The notes under the pieces were generated by a model. It searched no databases. It had not been told where the DNA came from and was given only the letters and a program-made list of their open reading frames with translations. A program made the translations under genes and the position numbers. DNA of 64,000 bases from Methanomicrobiales archaeon (GTDB lineage: Archaea; Halobacteriota; Methanomicrobia; Methanomicrobiales; Methanospirillaceae). The stretch spans positions 1-64,000 of the forward strand of contig JANXYM010000012.1 in NCBI GenBank assembly GCA_025350045.1, written 5' to 3'. Shown piece after piece: positions 47,939-57,027 of the stretch (positions within the stretch are counted from its first letter, which is position 1; each line of letters opens with the position of its first letter).

Positions 47939-48340
47939 TTAGAGGATTGAAAGCGCTTTTGTCGCGTTCTTGACCATCAGATCGGCAAGAAGGGGATCGC
48001 TCCCGATGGGATCTGCGTAAAAAAGCGGGATCGATCTCCCGTTCATGGCAAAGCTTCCTTTCTTGATGCCTTCAGGTAACCCAATCTCCCCGGGAATATC
48101 TTTCTCAATATGAACACCTTTTGCAAGGAACAGGGGGACAACAACAAGTGCATCGATGTTTTCATGCCGGAACTCATTGAGAGAGTCCTTGATCGTGGGT
48201 TTATTCATATTCATAAAACCGCATTTTACAATAAATTCGGTATTGCCAGCCTTGATCATGGCTGCAGTTTTCTCAACAAGATCCTGATTGTAAGGCATCG
48301 TACTTCCATGCCCGACAAGTAACATTCCCTTCTTACCCAT
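47939..48340 (-). CDS. cfbA: Sirohydrochlorin nickelochelatase CfbA
   Basis: A 133-residue short CbiX-type chelatase that inserts nickel into sirohydrochlorin, the first committed step to F430. The metal-binding His residues are in LLVGHGSTMP and FLAKGVHIEKDIP. The single-domain length is typical of the homodimeric archaeal form. It is the first gene of the cfbA-cfbE-cfbD-cfbB order, and a TATA element lies 34-43 bases upstream. Confidence 0.95.
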   Translation of the reverse strand: MGKKGMLLVGHGSTMPYNQDLVEKTAAMIKAGNTEFIVKCGFMNMNKPTIKDSLNEFRHENIDALVVVPLFLAKGVHIEKDIPGEIGLPEGIKKGSFAMNGRSIPLFYADPIGSDPLLADLMVKNATKALSIL

Positions 48341-48373
48341 GTATGTAACTCCAATGGTATGATTTCAGGTGTT

Positions 48374-48383
48374 TTTTATAAGG
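48374..48383 (-). promoter_or_regulatory. Putative TATA box for the cfb operon
   Basis: On the coding strand CCTTATAAAAAA lies about 34-43 bases before the cfbA ATG (48340-48338). Transcription would start near 48350, leaving a leader of about 10 bases. Confidence 0.55.
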
Positions 48384-48773
48384 TCCGGTATTTTGATCCC
48401 TATACAATCAACCTGTATGAAAAATGGGTACTGATAGTAATAATTTTTACCGATATTGATCGGTTTTGTAGCACCCGAATGCACGGGCTCCGCGTTGGAT
48501 GTAAAAGTGATACCCGGCAGAAAGGAGATACCATTCCCCCGGACAAAATACCGGTTATCAGAGCAGGCGTCTGCATGTTGTTTTTTGCCGTTGTTCTCTG
48601 GTTATCTGCCATCCTTCTCAATATCGCAATCACCGGTCAGGTTTTTACGAGGATGGATTTTTTTACCTTATCCTCTTGTCCCCTTATTCGTGTATCCCCG
48701 TCCCATCGCATTTTGCCGGATAATTTTTACTGCTTTTACCAACGATGTTGTTGTCTGCCCGTGCAGGCTTGTT
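48384..48773. other. Intergenic region with a weak hydrophobic frame
   Basis: No gene I can support. A rightward frame from about ATG 48479 includes the hydrophobic stretch CMLFFAVVLWLSAILLNIAI, which would make one membrane helix. It lacks a ribosome binding site, and what follows is Cys-rich and unnatural. It may be a remnant of a membrane protein gene. Confidence 0.35.
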
Positions 48774-49028
48774 TTAAGGATTTTTCCTGCTACTGGTAAT
48801 CTTCGCTCTGCATCCACAACCACTCTCATCGGAAAATGCGAACCAGCGATATTGCAGCTTTGGATCCGTGTTGTGGATCTCACAATCGACCGTGATACTC
48901 CTGCAGGCTGCCGGATCCTTTGAAACATAGATATCATTGGGGGTAAATACCAGATCTGGTTCATCGCATCCCATACAGAAGTACAGGCTTACAAGGCAGA
49001 GAATCATCAAAAATGGAACAAATCTCAT
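48774..49028 (-). CDS. Small exported lipoprotein-like protein, unknown
   Basis: An 84-residue protein with an N-terminal signal (MRFVPFLMILCLVSLYFCMG) followed by Cys21, resembling a lipoprotein signal with a weak lipobox. The mature part contains five further Cys residues and strand-like sequence (ITVDCEIHNTDPKLQYRWFAF). I recognise no family. ATG 49028 overlaps the stop of the preceding ORF as ATGA, which suggests the two are translated together. Confidence 0.5.
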   Translation of the reverse strand: MRFVPFLMILCLVSLYFCMGCDEPDLVFTPNDIYVSKDPAACRSITVDCEIHNTDPKLQYRWFAFSDESGCGCRAKITSSRKNP

Positions 49029-49447
49029 AGTAAACGGTTCTTCTGGCTTTTGATAAATTTTCTTATTGGGGGATGATTCATCCGGGGTACCATCAGTTCG
49101 AGCTTTTCAGGACCTTCGTGATCCAGTATCCGCCAGGAAAACAATTTTGTCCATCCATAACAATTCCCCTTTTTTTTAGTTTCGGATACTTGTTGCAGGG
49201 AGGGTGCATCAATATCCGGACATTTGACCGATAGGAGACCACACATCTTCTCAGGAAAGGCAGAATCAATCCGGGCATATGAGATCCTGATGTTTGCGGG
49301 AGTAACTCCCGTACGGCAGAAAAAACCAGACCCGTTTTTACAAAAAAGAGTCCCATACACATGAAGAAACGTGAGCGCGTATTTCTCCGGGTTTGCCGCT
49401 GGCAAAATAATTCCGTGAATTTTCCTTAAATTTCCCAGCAAATCCAT
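49025..49447 (-). CDS. Hypothetical protein, 140 residues
   Basis: A leftward frame starting MDLLGNLRKIHGIILPA and ending KFIKSQKNRLL, with six Cys residues and a basic C-terminus. I recognise no family. Support comes from the ATGA overlap with the next ORF and the lack of any competing gene. No good ribosome binding site precedes ATG 49447. Its start is only 41 bases from the divergent methanogenesis marker 9 gene, so both promoters would have to overlap. Confidence 0.4.
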   Translation of the reverse strand: MDLLGNLRKIHGIILPAANPEKYALTFLHVYGTLFCKNGSGFFCRTGVTPANIRISYARIDSAFPEKMCGLLSVKCPDIDAPSLQQVSETKKKGNCYGWTKLFSWRILDHEGPEKLELMVPRMNHPPIRKFIKSQKNRLL

Positions 49448-49488
49448 GCAAAGTAATTTGTTCCATCAGCCTCAACGGATATGAACTC

Positions 49489-50628
49489 ATGATGGATGCA
49501 TTTGAGCGTTTTGGGCTGCTCATTAACGACAGGGTCGTCAGGACACCGGTGGGAATCGCATCCATGGCTGGCATGGTTGATGCGTCCTATGTGATCGAAC
49601 GGAGCGAACACATCGGTTTTGCATTCATTGGCGGATATTCGATCGACCAGAGCACCATGAACGCAGCGAAAGCAATGGCTGCCCAGGGAGAACGCAAGGA
49701 ATTCATATACAGCGATCCGGTGGTGGAGCTGAAAGCGCAGATCGCAAATATGGAGAAGAGCACGGTCATCCCGGGGATCAATCTCCGGGGAAGTACCCCG
49801 GAAGCATTCAGTTCCCTGGCAGGAGCCATCGGGGATAAGGTTGTCTATGAGATCGACGCCCATTGCCGCCAGCCGGAAATGATAGCCGCAGGTTGTGGCG
49901 AGTACTACTTAAAAAAACCGGACGCTCTTGCTGCAATCATCAGGGCATTAAAGGCTCACGGGGTTACCGTATCAGTAAAGATACGGGCAGGTGTGGCAGC
50001 AGATGACCGGGAACTCGTCCGTACCCTCTGGAAAGCCGGAGCAGACATCCTGCATATCGACCTGATGGATTTTGGTCCTGCAAAACTCCGGCAGATCCGG
50101 AACAGTTGTCCCCTGATGCTCATTGCCAATAATTCCATCACCAGTTTTGACAAGATGAAGGATATGCTCTCCCATGGGGCTGACATGGTATCTCTTGCGC
50201 GGCAGTCTGATATACGCACTCTTTCAGGACTTGATGCAGCCATCACCCGGTATGCAGATGAAGAGGGATGGTACAATGCACCCAAGCAGCTCTGTCGTGG
50301 CGGGGATATCCGTTCACTGGCGTTCTGCTGTATGCCCGTAAAAGAGTGCCCCCTCATTCCGACGCTGACACGCATGGGGATAACAAAGGAAAAATACATA
50401 CGCACAAAGCAGGAGGCAGTGAAGGGCACACCTCTCGAAAGCGGTCAGCAGACCTGTTTTGGCAGTCTGGTCTGGTGCTGTAAAACATCATCCCCCTGCA
50501 TGTTCCGGGATATGACCATCAGGCAGATTGGCCTTTCAAAGAAAGAATATATGCGCAGGAAACGCGAGCTCTCTGATACCCTGATGAGCGGTGTTTTTCA
50601 TGACATGCCTACCGATGAGAGCAGCTGA
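49489..50628 (+). CDS. Methanogenesis marker 9 protein with DUS-like TIM barrel
   Basis: A 379-residue protein. Residues 1-265 resemble the flavin-binding TIM barrel of tRNA-dihydrouridine synthases (NifR3 family), with VSVKIRAGVAADDRELV as the substrate/cofactor loop. The C-terminal 110 residues carry two Cys clusters, FCCMPVKEC and WCCKTSSPC, the hallmark of the methanogenesis marker 9 domain, which is found only in methanogens. The function is unknown; a link to methanogenesis or its cofactors is assumed from its distribution. Either Met of MMD could be the start. Its end overlaps the following CitG-like gene. Confidence 0.85.
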   Translation: MMDAFERFGLLINDRVVRTPVGIASMAGMVDASYVIERSEHIGFAFIGGYSIDQSTMNAAKAMAAQGERKEFIYSDPVVELKAQIANMEKSTVIPGINLRGSTPEAFSSLAGAIGDKVVYEIDAHCRQPEMIAAGCGEYYLKKPDALAAIIRALKAHGVTVSVKIRAGVAADDRELVRTLWKAGADILHIDLMDFGPAKLRQIRNSCPLMLIANNSITSFDKMKDMLSHGADMVSLARQSDIRTLSGLDAAITRYADEEGWYNAPKQLCRGGDIRSLAFCCMPVKECPLIPTLTRMGITKEKYIRTKQEAVKGTPLESGQQTCFGSLVWCCKTSSPCMFRDMTIRQIGLSKKEYMRRKRELSDTLMSGVFHDMPTDESS

Positions 50629-51421
50629 ACGGGCCCAGCTGGCGATGATGCTGGAAGTGTGCGCATTTCCAAAACCCGGAAATGTCGATCGCTGCCATGA
50701 CTATCCTGAAACCCGTCTCGAACATTTTCTTGCATCCACCATCTTTGCCCGCCCGGCTCTTGAAGAGGCAGAGAAGGGTGAAGGAAGGATGGGCGAGATT
50801 ATCCGGCATGCGGTCCAGCTGACCAGTTGTCACGCGGGGGGAAATACCCACTTTGGGGCATTTATTCTCCTGATCCCTCTTGTGTATGGCCGCTCCATTG
50901 AAGGAGCCCTGAAAGCCATTGAAAAAACAGATACCTCGGATGCGGTTGCTTTTTACCGGGCATTCGGTCTGACCAAAGTCCACACCTATTCAGATGATGT
51001 GCTGGATGTGAATGATCCAAAATCGCTTGCGGTATTGCGGGAGCGCGATATGACACTTCTGGATGTCATGCTGCATTCCGCAGCACACGACATGGTAGCA
51101 CGGGAGTGGGTGACCGGCTTTCCCTTAAGCCGTCGCGGTGCAGATCTGCTCAAACAGTTTGGAACGGGACGCAAAGCAATTGTCCAGATGTTCATCACCC
51201 TGCTTGCACAGGAGCCGGATACCTTCATTGTAAAAAAACACGGCAGCATCATAGCACAGGAAACCATGCGCAAAGCCCGTGAAGTACTCGATGGCATCGA
51301 GACTTTGGAAAATTTCGATCAGGACTGTATTGACCGGAACATCAACCCGGGTTCGATTGCCGACATTACCATAGCAGCGATCTTTATCGCTCTTACGGAG
51401 GGTTGGGAATGGGACTCTTGA
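50615..51421 (+). CDS. Triphosphoribosyl-dephospho-CoA synthase (CitG)-like protein
   Basis: A protein of about 268 residues in the CitG family. CitG joins a ribosyl-triphosphate to dephospho-CoA in citrate fermenters; the archaeal branch is believed to have another substrate. CAFPKPGNVDRCHDY, SCHAGGNTHFGAFILLIPL and NPGSIADITIAAIF are conserved blocks. The start is uncertain: ATG 50615 (MRAAERAQ) fits best, with ATG 50600 and GTG 50591 also in frame. It overlaps the marker 9 stop and the DUF447 start. From memory, CitG-like and DUF447 genes also occur among tetrahydromethanopterin-linked C1 genes of methylotrophs, which hints at C1 cofactor synthesis. Confidence 0.8.
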   Translation: MRAAERAQLAMMLEVCAFPKPGNVDRCHDYPETRLEHFLASTIFARPALEEAEKGEGRMGEIIRHAVQLTSCHAGGNTHFGAFILLIPLVYGRSIEGALKAIEKTDTSDAVAFYRAFGLTKVHTYSDDVLDVNDPKSLAVLRERDMTLLDVMLHSAAHDMVAREWVTGFPLSRRGADLLKQFGTGRKAIVQMFITLLAQEPDTFIVKKHGSIIAQETMRKAREVLDGIETLENFDQDCIDRNINPGSIADITIAAIFIALTEGWEWDS

Positions 51422-51963
51422 AACCGGGTATCAACGAAGTCATTGCCACGACGGAGTACAATGCTGCACCCATGGGAATCATTGTGAGAGAGGGTGTAGC
51501 AAGAATGGTCCTGTTCTCCGGCAGCCATACAGCGAATAATATCGAAAAAAATGGTTGGCTTGTGGCTAATTTCGTGTTTGATCCAGTCCTGTACGTAAGA
51601 ACGGCTTTTGAGGATCTCCCTAACGAAGCATTTGCAGAAGAAACGGTCAATGGCAGGAAGATGCACAGGCTCAAAGAGACGGATGCCTGGGCTGCATTCA
51701 CGGCAACCATTGAAAAAAAAACCGACGAGGCCCTTATAGTCAGCCTGACCCTTGAAAAAGAGATCATTGAAGAAGTGTCTGTGCACCCGGTAAACCGCGG
51801 TTTTAACAGTATCATTGACACGACCGTGCATGCCACACGATACCGGATGAACCGTGATCCGAAACTCAAAGAACAGATCGATTATCATGCAGGCATTGTC
51901 AGGAAGTGTGGCGGAAAACGGGAACTTGAGGCCCTGGAACTCCTTATGCACCGGATTTCCTGA
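51409..51963 (+). CDS. DUF447 family protein, FMN-binding split barrel-like
   Basis: A 184-residue member of DUF447. It has the split-barrel features IVREGVARMVLFSGSHTAN, then WLVANFVFDPVLYVRTAF, then the C-terminal helical part. A flavin-binding role has been suggested for the fold, but the reaction is unknown. ATG 51409 is preceded by GGAGG (51397-51401). The start lies inside the CitG-like gene, a 13-base overlap, so the marker 9, CitG-like and DUF447 genes are one coupled unit. Confidence 0.82.
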   Translation: MGLLKPGINEVIATTEYNAAPMGIIVREGVARMVLFSGSHTANNIEKNGWLVANFVFDPVLYVRTAFEDLPNEAFAEETVNGRKMHRLKETDAWAAFTATIEKKTDEALIVSLTLEKEIIEEVSVHPVNRGFNSIIDTTVHATRYRMNRDPKLKEQIDYHAGIVRKCGGKRELEALELLMHRIS

Positions 51964-52114
51964 TTTTTCCTTCCCGGTGCCCGGACAACGACCTTTTCCT
52001 GCAGTTCAAAGCACCATATGATTTTATATTACACTGCTGAAACTCACTATGTCAGCCTTTTTGTCGGAAAGAATGCGGAAGCAACACAAAATCACGGTGG
52101 AGACTTGAGAGAAC

Positions 52115-53461
52115 ATGCGTCCTATCAGTAATCGGAAGAAGTTCATCTATGACATATTCATCATTCTGAGCGTTATTGCATCTATCGCGATAACGTACAT
52201 CTCCATATCCCGGGGGATCTATGATGTCTTTCCGTACTTCTACCTTATTCCGGTAGTGCTCATCGCGTTCACCCGGCCAAAGATCAGCATCTTTGTTACC
52301 GTGTTTGTCGGGTGGCTCTATATCGGCCTGGTATACTCACTGGGTCTGCCGGATACCGGCATATTTGCCCGGGCAACGGTCTGGTTCTTTATTTTTGTCT
52401 CTATCGGGGTACTCATATCAACCTATTCACGGGAATACCAGAAAGAAGGCGAACGGAGTTGCGGATCGTTTTTCAACTCGCAGGCAGGGGCATTCGGATA
52501 TGACCGGGAAAGTCTGCAGATACTAGATCCAAACCGGAAATTTTCCCAGTTCATAGGCTATGACTGCCCGGCGCTGCTGTCAAAGACGCTTCCTGAGATC
52601 ATCACCGAGACTACAGAGCGGGAAACATTTCTCGCAAAAGTGCGCGATACCCGAAGGGCTGGGGATATTGAGGTACAATTCACCTGTGCTGACGGGAGTA
52701 AACGCTGGGCACTGGTATCTGCCACGGACTGCGCTGAACCATCAATTCTCTGTACTGCGGTAGATATTACCGAGCAAAAACAGGCACAGGATTCCCTCAG
52801 TCTTGCAAACCGGAAACTTAACCTGCTCAACAATGTTACCCGTCATGATATCCTCAACCAGCTCACCGCGCTCATCGGGTATCTCGAACTCTCTAAAGAT
52901 GACATACAAGACCCCCGGTTACTGAGCTATGTTACCAAGGAAGAAAAGGCAGCAAATGCGATTCGCAACCAGATCCTGTTCACCCGGGATTACCAGAATA
53001 TCGGGGTTCATTCCCCCCAGTGGCATAATATTGCAGAGACGGTCTCCCTTGCCATGGCCACTCTTGATATTCACCAGATTAAAATGACGGTAAACCTCGC
53101 TTCCGTTGAAGTCTATGCAGATCCCTTACTTGAAAAAGTGTTTTACAATCTGATCGAAAACTCCCTTCGTCATGGGGAACGGGTGACAGAGATAGAGATT
53201 TTCTCGGAGCCGGTCGGTGGGGGTATCGATATCGTCATTAAAGACAATGGTTCAGGAATTCCTGAGGATGCCAAAGAGCGGATCTTCCGGAGAGAATATT
53301 TCAAACATACGGGCTTTGGTCTCTTTTTAACCCGCGAAATTCTCGCCATTACCCATCTGACCATATCAGAGACCGGAACCTTGGGAAAGGGGGCCCGGTT
53401 TGTGATCCATGCACCCATGGGAACCTATCGCTCCCTTGCGGGTAATGGTACAGAAAAATAG
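52115..53461 (+). CDS. Membrane-bound PAS histidine kinase
   Basis: A 448-residue sensor kinase. Residues about 10-105 hold four hydrophobic helices, residues about 125-225 a PAS domain, and residues about 235-300 the phosphoacceptor region with NNVTRHDILNQLTALIGYLE, His in RHD. Residues about 330-440 are the ATPase domain (FYNLIENSLRHGERV, VIKDNGSGIPEDAKERIF, GFGLFLTREIL). This is the common methanogen kinase layout. No response regulator gene is adjacent, so the partner is unknown. The stimulus is unknown. Confidence 0.9.
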   Translation: MRPISNRKKFIYDIFIILSVIASIAITYISISRGIYDVFPYFYLIPVVLIAFTRPKISIFVTVFVGWLYIGLVYSLGLPDTGIFARATVWFFIFVSIGVLISTYSREYQKEGERSCGSFFNSQAGAFGYDRESLQILDPNRKFSQFIGYDCPALLSKTLPEIITETTERETFLAKVRDTRRAGDIEVQFTCADGSKRWALVSATDCAEPSILCTAVDITEQKQAQDSLSLANRKLNLLNNVTRHDILNQLTALIGYLELSKDDIQDPRLLSYVTKEEKAANAIRNQILFTRDYQNIGVHSPQWHNIAETVSLAMATLDIHQIKMTVNLASVEVYADPLLEKVFYNLIENSLRHGERVTEIEIFSEPVGGGIDIVIKDNGSGIPEDAKERIFRREYFKHTGFGLFLTREILAITHLTISETGTLGKGARFVIHAPMGTYRSLAGNGTEK

Positions 53462-53792
53462 TTTTTTTCACCAGAAATTATCCGTACACTCCTTCTGCTC
53501 TTTTGGGCAGGACCGCAAAATTCCCCGTATGTTCCCGCATCACCCCATGGCGTGTTGCCCGGGGGGATTTTTTTTAGGAACCCCGGGCAAAAATGGGATC
53601 AAAGGAACGTTTCAGCGGGGGGCTGACTTCCTTGAGAAGAAGAGAGAAAAAACAATCAAAAAAACCTCCGGAGGGATGAGTGCATTACATGATAATTCCA
53701 GGTTTTTTCCCGGGCATTTTTTATTTAAAAAAAGGATCCCCGCCACCCTTTTTTACCAAAAGGATTTGCCTTTTCCAAAATGGTTCCCAAAG
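53462..53792. other. Intergenic region with one strong inverted repeat
   Basis: No gene supported. A perfect 8-base inverted repeat GCCCGGGG/CCCCGGGC is at 53557-53588 (listed separately). Several homopolymer A and T runs occur. A frame at 53409-53882 crosses it but reads like noise. Confidence 0.5.
53557..53588. repeat. Inverted repeat, possible hairpin
   Basis: GCCCGGGG at 53557-53564 pairs with CCCCGGGC at 53581-53588 across a 16-base loop containing an A/T-rich tract. It lies about 100 bases after the histidine kinase stop. It could end transcription or be a stable RNA structure, and the symmetry means it would also form on the other strand. Confidence 0.5.
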
Positions 53793-54413
53793 TCATTTGG
53801 TAAATGTTGCCTGTATTTCAGCCCGGGGAAAATCCTGCCCGCGGACACGCAGGGACCATCGTTCTGTGATGATCATGGTTAAGGTAAGTCCAGAAAACAG
53901 GTCCTGCGTCTCGGGTTGGGAAAAATAATGGGTACAGATCCCATTGCCCCGTAGCACCGTTCCTTCTTCAACTGCGGATCCAGTACCGGATCGAAAATCC
54001 AGATGAGAGAACCCGGAGAAATACAGAATGCCCCCCTTTCTCAACACTCTCACCGCTTCAGCGGCTGCAGCTGCACGATCATTTTTCAGGAGGTGCGAAA
54101 ACAGGTGAACCGCAAATACCGCATCGAACCGTTCTGTGGCAAATGGCAGCCTGCGGGCATCAGCGACACAAACTTCTCCTTTCTGCAGCCGGACGCTGTT
54201 CATCCGGCTCATGGCAACAGCTCTTTCAGAGAAGTCAATTGCCGTTACCTCCCAACCCCGCTGGATCAAAGCAGACTGGGTCTTACCATTCCCGCACCCC
54301 AGTTCAAGCACCTGTGAACCCGGCGGCAGTAATGGAAGATGGTGTACCGCACCACCCCAGACGGATCCTTTGAAGAGATACTCCTCATCCCAGGCTACGA
54401 AATCATCTTTCAC
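53793..54413 (-). CDS. SAM-dependent class I methyltransferase
   Basis: A 206-residue Rossmann-fold methyltransferase. Motif I is VLELGCGNGKTQSAL, followed by VTAIDFSERAVAMSR, VCVADARRLPFATERFDAVF (motif IV region) and VLRKGGILYFSGFS. It resembles small-molecule methyltransferases, but the substrate is unknown. Translation starts at GTG 54413 behind AAGGAGG. It has no obvious operon partner and is convergent with the histidine kinase gene. Confidence 0.85.
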   Translation of the reverse strand: MKDDFVAWDEEYLFKGSVWGGAVHHLPLLPPGSQVLELGCGNGKTQSALIQRGWEVTAIDFSERAVAMSRMNSVRLQKGEVCVADARRLPFATERFDAVFAVHLFSHLLKNDRAAAAAEAVRVLRKGGILYFSGFSHLDFRSGTGSAVEEGTVLRGNGICTHYFSQPETQDLFSGLTLTMIITERWSLRVRGQDFPRAEIQATFTK

Positions 54414-54671
54414 GCTGCTTCAGCCTCCTTATTTAAGTATCTCCTTTTTTAGTAAAAAGAGGGTTACTATTAAAAAAAGGGTATACACACCCGTGCTCCG
54501 GAAGAGGCAAAGAACAGACCCATAAAAGATCAGAACCGGACATCATGCACCAAAGCACTCATATAACCGGGGGTGAAAATATGTATTTGTATTGACGATT
54601 ATCGACACATCGCAGAGAAAGCATGTCGGAATGAAACAGGTTCATAGCGTAAGGACAACCGGGGCGCATGC

Positions 54672-55466
54672 ATGACCGAGGTAGTCTATCACGAGTTCCA
54701 GAAGTCCAAAAGAAACCATATCGATCATTCCTACCTTATTGATGTCGGCGAAGAGATCGATATCCAGCAGATCATGGAATATAAATGGAAAGTGTTCGAC
54801 AGCGTCATCTTAAAACCCCCTCACCCGAGAACAAGATATTTTGAACTGGTCATCAATGAGCATATCCACGACGGGACATCGATGATTGAGGATCTTCAGG
54901 TGTATCCGGCCCTTGTCATGAAGAAACCCGACTTGCGGATCCTCGGGTACGTTCTCAAACGCGGGGACTGGGTTATCATCGAAAGGATCTACAAAAAAGC
55001 AAATACAACCGAGATTCAGTGGATATATTCCGATGATTTCCACCTGTTTGCCATCACCCATGCACAGGACAATCTTGAACGCATGGTAGAGCAGATCCTC
55101 GTAAAAATTGACGAGATCGCTACCTCAATAAAAACCGGGTACCGGGTCTACTCCCATATGGAGAACCAGCGGATGCGCAGGGAGGCTTTCGATGCAGTGA
55201 TGGAAAGCCACAGCGGTATCACGATCAACAAGACCGCTATCCTGAAACACCCTGAATTCCAGCTCATTGCTGAATTGGGTGAAGGAGATCGCAGGAAGAT
55301 GCAGGATGAGATCCTGCAGGATCTCGTTGCGCTGGGTGCAACCCTGGATACGTTTGGCGGTTCCAACAAGATCGTTGCCAAACTAAACATACCGGAAGAT
55401 ACCGACATCAACAAACAACTGGCCCATATCGAGGAACTGCAGGATCTCGGCTGGCTCTTTGAGTAA
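54672..55466 (+). CDS. Conserved-looking protein of 264 residues, unknown
   Basis: A soluble protein from MTEVVYHEFQKSKRNHID to DLGWLFE. It has a strand-rich N-terminal half (DVGEEIDIQQIMEYKWKVF, then SVILKPPHPRTRYFELVINE) and a helical C-terminal half with many acidic and basic residues. There is no signal peptide, membrane segment or Cys motif. I do not recognise the family. ATG 54672 is the natural start. The gene stands alone, followed by about 200 bases and then serS. Confidence 0.7.
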   Translation: MTEVVYHEFQKSKRNHIDHSYLIDVGEEIDIQQIMEYKWKVFDSVILKPPHPRTRYFELVINEHIHDGTSMIEDLQVYPALVMKKPDLRILGYVLKRGDWVIIERIYKKANTTEIQWIYSDDFHLFAITHAQDNLERMVEQILVKIDEIATSIKTGYRVYSHMENQRMRREAFDAVMESHSGITINKTAILKHPEFQLIAELGEGDRRKMQDEILQDLVALGATLDTFGGSNKIVAKLNIPEDTDINKQLAHIEELQDLGWLFE

Positions 55467-55671
55467 AACGACCGTTTAGAAAAACTCTTTTTTTTGGGGG
55501 GAAATTTACCGGTGAAGCGGATGACCGGTTAAGGTAACGGTATGCATTCTGCCGCTGCAGGCTGAAGCGCTGCCAGCACATCACCTGTGTAAAATAAGAA
55601 TGAAAACATACCATAATGATGAGTAATCATTCAACCGGTTACCAAGAGTAACCGACAAGAGGGTATCATCA

Positions 55672-56949
55672 ATGCTGGATATCAGGTTCGTCAGGGCTAA
55701 CCCGGATGCAGTTAAGTCCGATCTCAAAAAACGCAATGATACAGAGAAGATCGCGTGGGTAGATGACCTGCTCAGAATAGATGCCCGTTCCCGGGAACTC
55801 AAAGGGGAAACGGATGTGCTCCGCCAGCGGCGCAACACCATCGCCCGCGAGATCAATGCTGCACGAAAAGCCGGCCAGGATGCAGCTGCACTCATGACCG
55901 AAGCTGCCGCTCTCCCGCAGAAGATTAAGGATTGCGACTGCGAGCAGGAAGAGAATGCGGCTGCCATCCGCTCTTTTTTAATGCGCCTGCCCAATATCCT
56001 GCACGACAGTGTTCCCGTGGGGAAAGATGATACCGAAAATATTGAAATAAAACGGGATGGTACCCCCAGGACCTTTGATTTCGAACTCAAAAACCATGGT
56101 CAGCTGGCTGCTGACCAGGGCTGGGCCGATTTCGAACGGGCCACCAAGATTTCCGGTGCAGGTTTTTATTTCTTAAAAGGCAGCCTCGTTCTTCTCGATA
56201 TGGCACTGCAGCGGTTCGCACTTGACCTGCTCGCAACGAAAGGCTACATACCGGTCATACCCCCCTATATGATCAACCGTGCTTCGTACGAAGGCGTCAC
56301 GGACCTGGGTGATTTTGAGAAAGTGATGTACAAGATCGATGGCAGCGATGCATACCTTATCGCAACCAGCGAGCACCCGATTGGCGCAATGTACCAGGAC
56401 GAGATCTTCGAAGAGAAAGATCTCCCGCTCCGGCTTGCCGGCATCTCTCCCTGCTTCCGCCGTGAGATTGGGGCACACGGCCTCGACACAAAAGGCTTGT
56501 TCCGGGTCCACCAGTTCACAAAAGTCGAGCAGTTTGTCTTCTGCAAACCGGAAGACTCCTGGAAAATTCACGAAGAACTCTTAACCAATGCAGAAGAGCT
56601 GTTCCTGCAACTCGGGCTTCCTTACCATGTGGTCAATATCTGTACTGGCGATATCGGTACGGTGGCTGCCAAAAAATATGACATCGAGGTATGGATGCCC
56701 CGGGAAAATGCCTACAAAGAGGTGGTCTCCTGCTCTAACTGTACTTCCTACCAGGCGGTACGGCTCAACATCAAAGTGAGGGATAAGAGTGAGTTTGAAA
56801 TCAAGCAGCACATCCATACGCTCAACTCAACGGCCATTGCCACCTCGCGTGTCATGCGGGCAATTCTCGAAAATTACCAGGAAGCGGATGGACGGGTACA
56901 GATTCCACCTGTGCTCCGCCCCTATATGCATGATCGGGAGTATCTCTGA
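55672..56949 (+). CDS. serS: Seryl-tRNA synthetase, bacterial type
   Basis: A 425-residue class II synthetase that charges tRNA-Ser. The N-terminal coiled-coil arm (residues about 30-100) is followed by class II motif 1, motif 2 (SPCFRREIGAHGLDTKGLFR) and motif 3 (NSTAIATSRVMRAILENYQ). It has the common bacterial/eukaryotic form, not the rare zinc-dependent methanogen SerRS that some methanogens use. It is a full-length gene with GAGGG upstream of ATG 55672. Confidence 0.96.
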   Translation: MLDIRFVRANPDAVKSDLKKRNDTEKIAWVDDLLRIDARSRELKGETDVLRQRRNTIAREINAARKAGQDAAALMTEAAALPQKIKDCDCEQEENAAAIRSFLMRLPNILHDSVPVGKDDTENIEIKRDGTPRTFDFELKNHGQLAADQGWADFERATKISGAGFYFLKGSLVLLDMALQRFALDLLATKGYIPVIPPYMINRASYEGVTDLGDFEKVMYKIDGSDAYLIATSEHPIGAMYQDEIFEEKDLPLRLAGISPCFRREIGAHGLDTKGLFRVHQFTKVEQFVFCKPEDSWKIHEELLTNAEELFLQLGLPYHVVNICTGDIGTVAAKKYDIEVWMPRENAYKEVVSCSNCTSYQAVRLNIKVRDKSEFEIKQHIHTLNSTAIATSRVMRAILENYQEADGRVQIPPVLRPYMHDREYL

Positions 56950-57027
56950 TTTTTTTATAAAAAGTCCTGTTTTTTTGCAAATCCTTTTTTTATCAAGATA
57001 ACGTAGATAATAGTAAGAAGGGGTAGT

